The notes beneath the pieces were generated by a model. It saw nothing but the letters and a program-made list of their open reading frames with translations, ran no database searches and was not told the DNA's origin. Of a stretch of 64,000 bases of DNA, positions 1-19,700 are shown piece by piece. Origin of the DNA: Numida meleagris (Eukaryota > Chordata > Aves > Galliformes > Numididae); contig NC_034419.1 of NCBI RefSeq assembly GCF_002078875.1, positions 18,167,516 through 18,231,515 of the forward strand. The letters run 5' to 3'. Each line of letters begins with the position of its first letter. The stretch's first letter is position 1. The position numbers were made by a program, and so were the translations under genes.

Positions 1-72
<72 letters not shown>
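1..72. repeat. (AAGC)n microsatellite, 18 perfect units
   Basis: The window opens inside a perfect tetranucleotide repeat of AAGC with 18 uninterrupted copies. The left boundary is cut by the window edge, so the true array may be longer. Perfect repetition over this length suggests a young, length-variable locus. Confidence 0.97.
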
Positions 73-81
73 TAGCCGGAC

Positions 82-151
82 TCTTTCTTTGAGCACATAT
101 CACTATGTCAGACCCCTCTTTCTTTGAGCACATATCACTATGTCAGACCCC
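82..151. repeat. 35-bp tandem duplication, two copies
   Basis: A 35-base unit starting tctttctttgagcac and ending gtcagacccc occurs twice head to tail (82-116 and 117-151) with no mismatch. It directly follows the AAGC array. The perfect identity points to a recent duplication, possibly polymorphic. Confidence 0.95.
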
Positions 152-173
152 TTTATCATTTCCCTATGGATGC

Positions 174-179
174 AATAAA
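174..179 (+). promoter_or_regulatory. Candidate plus-strand polyadenylation signal (AATAAA)
   Basis: AATAAA on the plus strand, with further copies near 253 and 273. In mammals TRNT1 converges on CRBN tail-to-tail, so a gene entering from the left on the plus strand could end here. No upstream exon is visible in the window, so this hexamer may equally be chance in AT-rich DNA. Confidence 0.15.
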
Positions 180-887
180 GCTGCAGATAACATCTGTAGG
201 TATCACCTAGTCTTCTGTTTATTCAGCTGGCTGAACATTCTTACAAACTAAAATAAATCAGCAAATCCCACAGAATAAATCACTCCTTTTTTTTGGCCCT
301 TAAAAAGACTCTCCCAGCTTCAACAGGACAGTGCAGATTGTTATTTAACACAGCAGTGGTGGTAGCGAGACTAACAGCAATCCTCATTACTGGGCTGTGC
401 AAGGGCACAAGGATTTAAAGCTTTGACATTTTAGATAATTTCTTCATAACGTGACAACACAATAGCTCTCCAAGAGTCTGAAATTCAATTCAGCATGCTC
501 CACTACCTGCATACAGCCTGAACTGCCATCTTATAGCCTCACTTAGTCACTGTACCTTCAGATGAAGCTACACCAACAGAAATATGAGGCCTTTGGAGAC
601 AGGTCCCCAGGCAGGTGCCCACGGCGTTGTGCAAGAACTCCATAGCAATACACATTGTAACCAACAGCCTAGTCCCCCAGCCAGGATGGAGACCCTGGGT
701 CTCAGGGCTGGGCCCCAGCAGCTGGGCACCAGTGGTGCTGGGCCAGTGGCTGGAGGCAGTCATCACTTCCATCATTTTCTGAAAGCACTGCTAAACCTTG
801 CTAAACGACATTAGACCAAACATTTTCTTTCTTCCCAACAGTCAGCAGAAAGCGCCTCCACTACGATTGGTTTTGATCAAATTGAAT

Positions 888-893
888 TTTATT
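888..893 (-). promoter_or_regulatory. CRBN: Candidate distal CRBN polyadenylation signal (AATAAA)
   Basis: This is the first canonical AATAAA I find on the minus strand downstream of the CRBN stop codon. The bases that follow in the minus-strand sense are G/T-rich, as expected of a downstream element. Its use would imply a 3' UTR of about 3.2 kb. Closer variant hexamers, such as the TGTAAA-like site near 3866, could give a shorter transcript. Confidence 0.25.
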
Positions 894-3800
894 CTTTGCA
901 AATGTTTGCAAGCAACAAGATTTTCCTGAAAAGTTGTCCCAAAAGGCAAACAGAGGAAGAGCTAAAGCAGAGAACGTGCTACACCTTCTGTAGCTTGTAC
1001 GAAGCAATTAAAGGTGATCAACAATGAAAAGAACAAAATGAATTGCAGCGCATACAAAAATAGCATTATTATTATTTAAAAAAAAACAACAGCTAGAACG
1101 TTTTAGAACAAGTGAGCAAGTATCCTGTTATCATCCTACACAGTCATCAAAACGAAGCTATATGGAAGTTTGCAATACTACAGGCTCTGATTGTATGACA
1201 TTGTTATGCTATTGCAGCAATACTCCAACAGGGCAATCCCCCCTGGTTCCCCCCCCAACCCCAAGATGCCTTTAACCCTTCCTCCATCAGACCTAGCAAG
1301 GCCATGGCTGTGCCACCAGCATGCCCATCCCACGGCTGCGTAATTCCCAGGTCTCGCGTAATAAGAAATTACAGTGGGAGAAAAACTCTCTCTCTTGGCA
1401 GCAGCCAGTGCATCAATCGGATTAATTACAGCATGAAGCCACGTGCCAACCATTGAATGTAGTAAATATAGCTATTACCATAAGATATGCTGATTTCCTT
1501 TGCACTTAGCTCTCAAAAGCTTACGATGACCATATTTGTCAGTAATAATTTTCCACAATCCCAACATTCTAGGAGTTTTCTCTCCAAAAGAGAAAAGATA
1601 TAGAGAACATTAATCAATGTATCGAGACTTTCATGACACTACATCTGCACTGAAAGTCACGTGCTTGCTGGCTGTGCATTTTGTGATTGTTACACACGTA
1701 GCACTTTAAGGGCCAGCTTCACCATGACAGGATTCCCCAGTTTTGCAGTAAGCTGAGTTATGCTTGTTTTCAACCTGCAAAGTCACAGACTTTGAAATGG
1801 CAAACACCTCGCAGAAGGTTAAGCAGATGAAAAACCATCATCAACACTAAAATACAGTTAGTGCTAAATTCACTTGAGTTGTCTCACTTGGTAATGCTAG
1901 CTACGCTTGACAATATACCTATATACACAATACCAAAAATATGCCTATTTTTGCATCTAAGCACTGTGAACATAATGCCATTTTTAATTCATGCCATCTG
2001 AAAGACTTGGCCAAAACCCAAAACACCCTGTGAAGTTCAGTGAGAGCTGAGAAAATGATCATCCTGAAAGCCTCGCTCGCTTAAAGCAAATGGCAGCAGA
2101 AGATACTTAAGCACCTTAGCGCTGCCCACAAGCCCTACTGAGGGTAACGGGAACAAGAGACACTTGAGTATCTTAGAGGGAAAAAACCAAACCAAGCCTG
2201 CAGCTAAGCCACACGTGGCTCTGCGTGCAGGGAGTGAGGGGGAAGCTAAGTGTGATTCCAGTGGTTACCTAGGTACAGAAGTTTCACAGTCTCTCACATA
2301 CTACTCCTTATTTTAGTCTTTTGAAAGCTTATTACATAAACATAATGAACGTTTTCTATAAGAAAATGAGCGCCATTCACCCCCTATTTGTTCAGAATTA
2401 TATTCAAAGAAGTATTGCTTTTCACAGTTCACTGGCAAGTCAGAGTACTGCACAGACAATTAAACATGGTATTGAAGATGTCTACGGAGAAAACAAAAGT
2501 TATTACAGAAGCACAGAGGTAGAAGGCTTCAAAGAACTAAACCTGAGTTACACCATTATAAGCCATTAATTTCTACATACTTAGCACAATATCCTAACAG
2601 CCTTTCAGCATCTGGCATCATCTGGATTTTTCCTAAGCTGTACTGTAACAAATACTACGTTCCCACTTAGATCAGATCATATTTGTCTTGCAGACTCTGA
2701 CCTTAGCCTCTCAGTGCAGTAATCTGTCCATGCTACATGTCTGACGCGACTGGGAAGGAACAATTACTGGGTTACACCTTCAACCTTTAGCAGTATCGTC
2801 TTGTATTTAACAATGCAAGTTCTTGAAAATTTACACAGAAGAAATAAAGAGTGAATGAAAAAAGCTTCAAGAGAAAAAAAGAAGCGTGTATGTACACTCA
2901 CAAACTGAAGAAATCTTCTCATCTTCAGTTTCTGCATTCGTTCTGAGGCGGAAAAAAAACAACCAAGCAGTAGCAAAAGCTGCCCCCTCTTAGCATCCAT
3001 TTCTGTAGGAGAGACAGAATTCCAGGAAACAAACTGACTGAAAAAGAGTGGTGGGAGAAAAGTACTGTCAGTTTCTTTCTTTAGGGTAAGGTAAGAATGT
3101 AAAATTTTACCTTATGATATTAAAGCACTGAAGATAAAAAGATATGCTGACTCTCTTGTCAAAATATGTATTCGAGGAAAATCTCCATAGTTAGGTATTT
3201 TGGAGAATACTTCAGAGAATCCTAGGCATGCATTCCTGTAAACTAATCTTCCACAGAAATCATTTTGAAAAATACAAGCACATTCAACAGTCAACAACAG
3301 TAAATGACGATGTGTTTTATGTTCTGGGACCGATCAGTGTATTCTGTATAAATAATTTAAAATTTAAAAGACTTCTAAAGTCAGAAACGCTCAGTATATC
3401 AGAGAACTTCTAAGGACCAAATACTTCATATAAGCTCCTTTCAAAGGGCATTTTCTGGCACACCTGTTCTAGCTGCACCCAGCAGTCAGCTCTGCCAGTT
3501 ACAGCACTGCTACTGACATCACCAACACTGTATCCCTCAGCCTCGTACTCTCTTTGATGGTGATTCAGCAAATATTTCACAAACATCATGAGATTAAAAT
3601 TGGAAGTATTCCACATAGTTAGAAACAGGGATTCTCATCAAAAACACTTTTAAGTATAGTAAGGGAAATATCCTGCAGTGAGTTACTGGTATCTACCATC
3701 ATATGTTGCATAATTATACTCTATTTCTTTCACTGCAGGCTGATAGCAGCAAGCATTGCCAGAAATGAAAGTTCAGAGGAAGTAGAAAGTTCAGAGTCAA

Positions 3801-4013
3801 GTCTGTCCAAATGAATTAAAGTGATTTCCTGGTGTGTCGTGCCACCTTCTCTCCACAGCTGTCATTTTACAGAATCAACCTTCAGTTCTCCGCATGTCTG
3901 AAACAACAGCAATGTGGATGCACACCAAACGCCAAAGGTGAAGCTTTCTTTGCGCGTGGCTGCGAGTTCTTGTTTTGTTGGTTTTTAAGTGAGCATCAAA
4001 AGCAGAACTAAGC

Positions 4014-4028
4014 NNNNNNNNNNNNNNN
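4014..4028. other. Assembly gap of 15 N
   Basis: Fifteen undetermined bases lie just beyond the CRBN stop codon, in the probable 3' UTR. They do not touch the CRBN coding frame, whose TAA stop is at 4070-4072. Confidence 0.99.
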
Positions 4029-4069
4029 GACAGAGTACTGCCTGTCCATCTCCAAAGCAGGATACTGGA

Positions 4070-12519
<8,450 letters not shown>

Positions 12520-15478
12520 CTAATAAGCACACACAGAATACTGTGTACACATCAAGCAGCAAAGATGAAGATACTGAGAAAAATCAGAGAATCACAGAAA
12601 CGCATTCAATATCCCCAGGCTATTGCCTTTCACAGGGAAGCAGCTTTCATACTGGTACATAATTTTCTTGTTGTTATAGCAAAATGACTGCACTGTAGAA
12701 AGACCCAAAAGCAGGTTATTTATTTTCGAATGGCTAAGGAACAACCTTTTTGGGGCAGCTGATAATATGTAAATTCTGTTGGTTCAGATTTTTACTTCAG
12801 TAGCTGCTCTTTATTTCAGTTCTGAATGTCTTCTGCCTGCAACACAAGGATGCCAACTAACTTAATTTCCTGCAGGAGGCTGAATGCGCCACTTGAAGTG
12901 GTACAAAACTGAACAATGCAACTAAGTACATAAAGCAACTGAGCTGCAAGTAATCTGAAGCTCTATATGCAGGCAAACACTCTTGCTGATGTTCCTAGAC
13001 AATTTCACTGATGTCAACGTCTCCTCTGTGCACACCAATCATGATCACAAAGGCCAGCACTGCACACACAGAAAGGCCCAAACTACAAAGGAAGGCAGTA
13101 TTATGACTCTGGAGAGAATTTCAGGTACAAAACAGTATTTAAAGATTACTACTTTTGTATCATTTCTAGCTCTAGGCATCAACCCTAAAATTACTTTCAA
13201 GCAAGAACACAATTAAGTTACCTGCATGTTTTATTTTGCATTTATCTGTATACAATCCATATACATATTTAAAAGTAAATTTAAATAATCCTAATGAAGA
13301 TAACGAAAAAGATGTGTTTCTAAAATGCTGGTTTCACTGCCCAAGCTGTGAATTGCCATGTTGCTCTTAGGCCTTCAGGCACGTTTGTTAAATGTATTCT
13401 TTACAAAACGGTCTGTTGGTGTTTATGTTTCTGTTTTAACTCACTTAAAAAAAAAACACATGCTTTACAGCACTGCATACTTTGTCTGTAGGAGGAATTG
13501 CACAACCCACTGATGTTTCAAATCCATTCTGCATTGTATTCATCTCAAACAGAAATGATCCAGAACGGCAAGAAAAGAGATTACAGACTCTCTTTGGCAT
13601 TTTATCAATTACAAAACTTAAAGAAATAAGACACCACTTCCTTAATTGTCATAAAAATATATCAATTTCTGCATAATTTATTTATTCCGTGATACGTAGT
13701 TCGGAATCCTAAGCATAAGTGATTGCAAAAAGTTTAAAACGTACAAGAGGGCCAGCACTCTCCAGCCTGATGGAAGGAAACTTTGGGGTGGCTCTGGAGC
13801 AGCAGTGTGGGAGGGAGGCCATCTCAACTGAAAACTGTATTCTGGTTTATATACACTCATTAAGTTGTATGAGTCATTAGCATGTTTAATAGCCTGCTAG
13901 AGAAAGGCTGTTTCATTTGCTTTTCTGAACACAATAGGAACTAACAGTCGTCGATCTGAGAGCGACTGCATCCTGCAAACTTTTGCACGCTCTTGCCAAA
14001 ATCGCACCCTAACGGCTGTGCGGTGGCAATCTGGAAGGCTGGAAGGAATGATGACTCATTTCACTGCAGCAGCAGCACCAGGAGAACGTGAAAAAACACC
14101 ATCTTCACTCTCCTCTTTGGTCACACTACAGAAGTGAGAGATGGAAGACAAAAGGAACTGTATCTTCATCACTCTTAACTGTATTCTAGTTGATTTTTTT
14201 ATTTCACAGCTAGCGAGAGCTCAAGTGTGACCAAGCTCACGCTTCCTTCGGTGCAGGCTGTGCATTCCTAGATGCTCATCCTGGCCCACCAACCCTGCCA
14301 AATCTACTGCCAACGTCTTTCTGCAGAACCGAGGAAACACAAGCCTCATTTAGCAAACAGAAACAGGGGAGGAAATACTAAGGCTGGTATTTTTACATTA
14401 TTTAAAACATACAGGCCTAACATCCTCCCAGTATTTCCTTCCACAGCAAATTACACTGGTTACTAGCAAGACTGACTTACTGCTCGGTACATGCTTATTC
14501 TGAAATTATAATTTTTTTTTCCAGTTTAGCAGGAGTTACTTCCGAAGCCAAAACACGAGCTCATGTCAGTTTGGTGGCATTACATGCTAAATAAGAAAAA
14601 TACACCTTATTACGCAACAGGCATCTACACGAGGAATTCTGCTGCTGTACGTGGACAGACAAACCAGGCTGCCCTACAAATTCCTGCATGCACACCGCAG
14701 GAAGCCTAGACACCGTGCATCCAGCACTGCTCCCCTGCCTGGTGCAGAGCACCTCCTGCTTTCCCTGCTCCCTAATGGCATTACTGAGCATTTAGACTGA
14801 GTTGAGACTTTCTAAATCAACAAATGACTTCCTCCCGATTTATTTGGTTTTACAGTGGCCCAAATCTGCACAGCACATTATCTGCATTTGCCAACTTTGG
14901 TGGAACTTACACCTTTTCAGCCCATTTCCCCCGACCACCTGCATAACACCCAGCTGACGGTGCCTGAGAGTCTTCAACCACTACAGAATTATGCCCTCGG
15001 TTGAAAAATTTTTAAAAAGCACGCTGCACTACGGAATAATCGACGACTTTGCACTTCTCCGAACGCTGCTTGATAATATCAACCTCTGCACGGCCCGCGC
15101 TGCCAACACGAAGCAACCAGCGATGGGCGAGGCCTGTGGTGCCAGCCCGAAGGCGGCCCGCCGCCCGCACCCACAGAAATGGCAGCACCACGAGCAGCGC
15201 ACAGGCCCACACGGGCAGGGCGGTACCCGGAGCAGGCCCGCTGCTGGCACTCGGCACCAGCCGCGTCGCGGGGCAGGGCACGGCTGTGACCCTCACGTCC
15301 TCCTCGCCCCACGGCCTGCTCCCCTCCGCTTCCCCCCGTGCTGGCGGAACCAATTTTCTCCATGAACAAAGAATTCTCATCTCCGCTTTCTGATGATTCT
15401 ACACTAATTTACCGCTTCTCGGTACTCTTATCTTTCTAGCACAGACCCGGGGCTGCCCAGCCCGCCTCCCCCAGCTCC
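12520..15478 (-). other. CRBN: CRBN intron 1 (right end uncertain)
   Basis: About 3 kb between exon 2 and the missing exon 1. The left two thirds are AT-rich; the right 400 bases become GC- and CpG-rich as the promoter region begins. Long open frames on both strands at 15012-15393 reflect that composition and show no domain. No repeat was identified. A faint resemblance to a CR1 tail near 12583 is too short to call. Confidence 0.7.
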
Positions 15479-15850
15479 NNNNNNNNNNNNNNNNNNNNNN
15501 NNNNNNNNNNNNNNNNNNNNNNNNNNNNNNNNNNNNNNNNNNNNNNNNNNNNNNNNNNNNNNNNNNNNNNNNNNNNNNNNNNNNNNNNNNNNNNNNNNNN
15601 NNNNNNNNNNNNNNNNNNNNNNNNNNNNNNNNNNNNNNNNNNNNNNNNNNNNNNNNNNNNNNNNNNNNNNNNNNNNNNNNNNNCGGGAGGAGGAGCCGCG
15701 GCCGCCGCCGGATCCAGCCCGGGAGGCGAGGTCCCGCGGAGCTGCCTCTGGCGGCGCTCGGCCGGGCGGGACGGGGCTGCGCTTGGAGCCGCGCTGTGGG
15801 TGCCGGGCCTGAGAGGGCAGCTCGGCGATTTCTCCCTTTCTACTGAAATC
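15060..15850 (-). promoter_or_regulatory. CRBN: CpG-rich CRBN promoter / 5' region
   Basis: GC content and CpG frequency rise sharply here compared with the AT-rich flanks. The densest part is 15684-15800, with CCGCGG, GGCCGCCGCC and several GGGCGGG (Sp1-type) boxes. No clear TATA box is visible. The position just upstream of exon 2 fits the CRBN promoter, 5' UTR and first exon, interrupted by a 205-base gap. Island promoters often fire in both directions, so divergent transcription toward the desert is possible. Confidence 0.8.
15479..15683. other. Assembly gap of 205 N, probably containing CRBN exon 1
   Basis: All bases are undetermined. The gap sits in the most GC-rich part of the window, where sequencing dropouts are common in bird assemblies. 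Exon 2 needs an upstream exon supplying the start codon and the first base of an Ala codon. No plausible ATG with a good donor is visible on either side, so the gap is the best location. Confidence 0.9.
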
Positions 15851-16544
15851 TCGCTGCTGTTGGCATTTATCGCAGTCTCACAACTGACCAAACCCGTGCA
15901 ATACTCCCACCCACGTCCCCCGCAGATCAGCCCTGGTGGTGCCTCCCAAGCCGCCTTCCTTGCAGGGCACGAAATTCCTGCTTTTCTCACCAATATGTCC
16001 TATTCCACTAGAGCAGTGTCCTCCCCTAGCCAGGAGCAAAGTAAATGCAACTTATTTTTCAGAATTAAAGTGTTTAAAGAGAAACATATTCTAAAGATAA
16101 ATAGCACAGAGACCCCAGTCTAACTGCTGGCAGCAGCCTTCAGAGCTGGCACTAGGTTCCTCAGCATCACGGAGGGACATTTCAACATTATCCATACAGC
16201 ATTAAATACGAACAAGATTCAAAATCACATTTTCCAAAAGGAATGTGTTACAAACACGCCTCTGATGATACATGAAGTACTTATTAAATGAGCGCTCAGT
16301 TATTCCGAGATTCCATTATCTGCATCATCTCAGAATAATACACCCCATGCCAGGATTTTGTAGCTATTACACATGCCATAATAAAATCCATCAAATATTT
16401 TGGTAGTCACCCTGGATTGCAGTCTAGCAAACTGAAGTCTTAAAAAAGTATGCCCTATTTCTTCTACAAACTCTAGAGTTTGATTAAAAACAGATAAAAA
16501 TATATTTTTCACTTCTTTCAACACGCTAATATAGTTGGACTTCT

Positions 16545-16760
16545 GTTGTTTTGTTTTTTTTTCTTACATAACTGCAAAGGACACATCTGAGTCGCACTTT
16601 TAAGCATGTTTCCAGAGTGATGAAGGATATAACTTGTTTTTTTTTAATGCCTGCTGAGTTTCTCAAATAATTCAGATGACTGAATAAGGTGTTGTTTTTT
16701 GTTGTTGCTGTTGTTTTGTTTTTTAATGAAACATTATATATATTAAAAAAAAAAAAAAAA
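16545..16760. repeat. T/G-rich simple sequence followed by poly-A tract
   Basis: The segment contains runs such as tgttgttttgttttttttc, a TTTTTTGTTGTTGCTGTTG stretch and, at 16744-16760, an uninterrupted A-tract. It is low-complexity sequence with no coding meaning. The A-tract might mark an old retroposed end, but no retroposed body is recognised. Confidence 0.8.
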
Positions 16761-19700
16761 GATGACTGCTGGAAATTCTAGGACCAAAGCCTAGGAATTC
16801 TTATTTCAGATGATATCACATCTTGGTGATGTTAACACTGCTAAAAGCTATATTTGTGTGCAGAATGTATAGTTCTAGTTACTGCCTTAGTTCTAAGTCA
16901 ATACTGCAAATTGGACATAAATTCTAACTTAGTTTGTGACTATGAATTCCCTGTACTAACATCCACCAGCTTTTCTTACAAAGGCATAGTGAAGACACAG
17001 TGAATGTTTTTCTTAAGATACGCGATTTCTGTTGGGTTACATGTTACAATCAGGAAATTTATTTTATTAAATACTCTGAGGTTTGATTAATTTTAATTTT
17101 TTAACCTAAGGGTCTCAGAAAGTACATTTAATATATGAATTTTTGGATCTATTATCACAAAAGAAAAGCTCTAGTTTAAAGAGTGTGGTACATTCATCTC
17201 ACACTTAAGTTCCTCCCAGCACATGCCATGTTCCCAAACTCAGACTGGAAACACCAGAGGCCATTCCATATTCTCCCTTTGATAACAGCCCAGGGTCCAT
17301 TTCAAGGCAGAAAGCAGTAGGTTGCAGACTGAAGAGCAGCTGTGTCAATCCCAAGTTATTTTATTAAATTTGATCAAGGCAACTGTACATATATCCCAAA
17401 GTATGTTAATCTGGTCAGTGCCAATCTATCTGTGAGTAGCCCAAATTACTATAATTTAGATGAAGTCAGAGCACTTCAGTATGATGAAGGGCTTTTTTTT
17501 TTTTTCTTTTTGGCAGCTGTTTATCAAAGACACACACAGCCAGCTGTCATGAATTTTCATTTTGTTTTAGGAGTGCTGTTTGTAAGAACATTGATTAGAA
17601 ACAATTTTTACATGCCACGCTACCAGTCCTTGTAGGGTTTACTGCCCAAATTCATATTGTTTCTTTTGTACCCTGCAATCAATGGCTGGCAATAGAGGCT
17701 ATTTGCAAAATTGCTCTTGATTAACCTCATGGTACTTTGGAGTCAGAAGACACTAATCACCTTTCTAGAAGAAAAAAGAAAAAGAAAGACAGCAATGTAA
17801 GGGACATTACAATATAGCAAAAATTGGAATTGCATTTGATATTGCTGAGGATCATACTTAGGATGAAGAAAACAAAGGCTTGGGTGCTGGTGACCTGAGA
17901 TAAATGCATTCGGTACGCGTGGAGTTCTCAGCAAAAGGTGTTTACAGACAAATACCAGCTTCCCAATTGTCACTCATTCATACACATATGACAGAGAATA
18001 TATGCTCTACCAAAAATATCTCTCTACTCCCACAAAATACTCACTTTGGTCAGTTTGCTACGTAATTGTGGTGCTTGTGTCCCTTTTTTCAGCATGCGAA
18101 CTCCTGTGTCCTCAACCCAACTATTCTCAGGAGGAAAAACTAACTGAATGTTAAGAGGATAAATAGGAGGAATTCACAGCAGCTGTACTGGCAAAATCTC
18201 CAGCCATGTAAAATGGCAAAGCTCATTTACATCCCTCAGCTCCCTCCTATCTCAGCACTAGCTGAGAGAAAATAAGTTGTTGGAATGTAGAAGAAACCAA
18301 TGCATTCCCTCTTCTCCACCTACATACTTGAATTAAGCAGAAAAGGAATTTACTGTATTGCTGGAACAAGAAGCACTAGATGGTGCTGTAACATTCACTT
18401 CTGCTGATTTTGTTACTTGGGAGACCATCAGCTGTGCTGCTCTGTTGGCTTTGGGCTTTCTATTTTTAGGGGATTCACAGCAAACAATAGAAAAGTTTGA
18501 TCTCTGACCTAATCCATTTAGAATAGGCTTTTGTCTGTTTCTGCAGCATGCTGTTTGACTACTTCTGTTTAAAAAGCAGTCTGTATAGTCTAATTAAAAC
18601 AGGAAAAGTCTTTCCTATGTGTGCCATTGATTTCTATTCTGTCAATTAATTGGCTTGTTATACACTCTAGCTCTAGGCAGAATTAAGTAATTTATATAAG
18701 TATTTCAAAACAAAAAGTGATTCTCAACCTCTAGATAACTATTATTAAATATTGAAAATAAGAAAGCAGTTGCAGGACAAGAAATACTGTAACTTACATA
18801 TAAAAACCTAGTTGCAAAAAATCCATGAAGTCATCTTGATGTCAACAACCAGGCAGTCCCAACACAAAGAACACTTGCCATCTCCAAACACCTAAGGAGG
18901 TTCTTGGCTTTATAGCTCATCTATAGATATAGATAGAGCACAAGCTACCAGTAGAACTGGTAACGCACTGGCAGGACACGCCGGACACCTGCCACCCCAT
19001 GCATGGAGCACTTCCAGCAGTAGGGGTCTGGTGGTACAGACACTGCCTGCCAAACAGAGAACATTTCCTTCCATTAACTGTAAAACCAGGACAGGCCTTG
19101 GGCTGTCAGCTTTACAAGTACTGGGGTACGAACTTCACCATCCCAAAGCTACTGCAGCATCAGAGCTGTCCGCTTTAGTATTAGATGTACTCCACAAGAA
19201 CACAGAGAACAGAATAAGGCACTTCCAAAAGCAAAAAATCAGTGATGGTTAGGAAGACTATTCTAGAAATAAGCATGGTTGGACAACGCTTGTGGAGTTA
19301 AAGAGGAGCAGATGACAAGTTCATCACAAATAAGCTAATGCTTATTTCAGTTGGCATTCTGGAAAGAACAGTGCATATTTATGACTCTTTTTTAATATTT
19401 GTTGCCTAGGTCAGGCTAGCGTGACAAATGAGCAGCTCTGAATATGCAGAAGGCTTTCAGACAAAGAGCCTATTAGCCAAACTTGCCTATTACTATGCGT
19501 AGAAGCAAATTCTCTTGCCAATGAACCCTCGCCAAGTAACAAACTATTTGGCATGTGTGCAAAACCCATATTCAGTGCAAGTGACAGACAGCGTGCAGCA
19601 TGAGCCATAACGAAAATGTGACTATAAACAGAAATTTTGTTCAATAAAGAGAATAGAAAGTGAGAAAAACTCCATTTTAGGTAATGCTAGCTGGAAGGGT

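Larger units (their letters stand above)
152..4013. other. CRBN 3' flank, probable 3' UTR plus intergenic DNA
   Basis: No coding exon is supported in this 3.9 kb. It is AT-rich with frequent stops on both strands. Part of it next to position 4070 must be the CRBN 3' UTR, but its length cannot be set from sequence alone. A small GC-richer patch at about 580-790 is open on both strands (76 and 78 codons) and matches no family I recognise. A convergent neighbour such as TRNT1 could end here, but I see no exon of it. Confidence 0.6.

Noticed and set aside
2321..2569. An 82-codon plus-strand frame considered as a TRNT1 terminal exon
   Set aside because: It does not match anything I can recall of TRNT1 and has no convincing acceptor and polyA pairing. 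Presence of TRNT1 in the window is not supported.
12578..12620. Possible CR1 tail (agagaatcacagaaa) in CRBN intron 1
   Set aside because: Only about 15 bases resemble CR1 and no adjoining CR1 body follows.
15012..15393. Several long frames on both strands near the CpG-rich region
   Set aside because: They overlap in multiple frames and reflect low stop density in GC-rich DNA. No splice-compatible start for CRBN exon 1 is seen.
15436..15993. A 185-codon minus-strand frame through the promoter region
   Set aside because: About a third of it is undetermined bases from the gap, so its openness is artificial.
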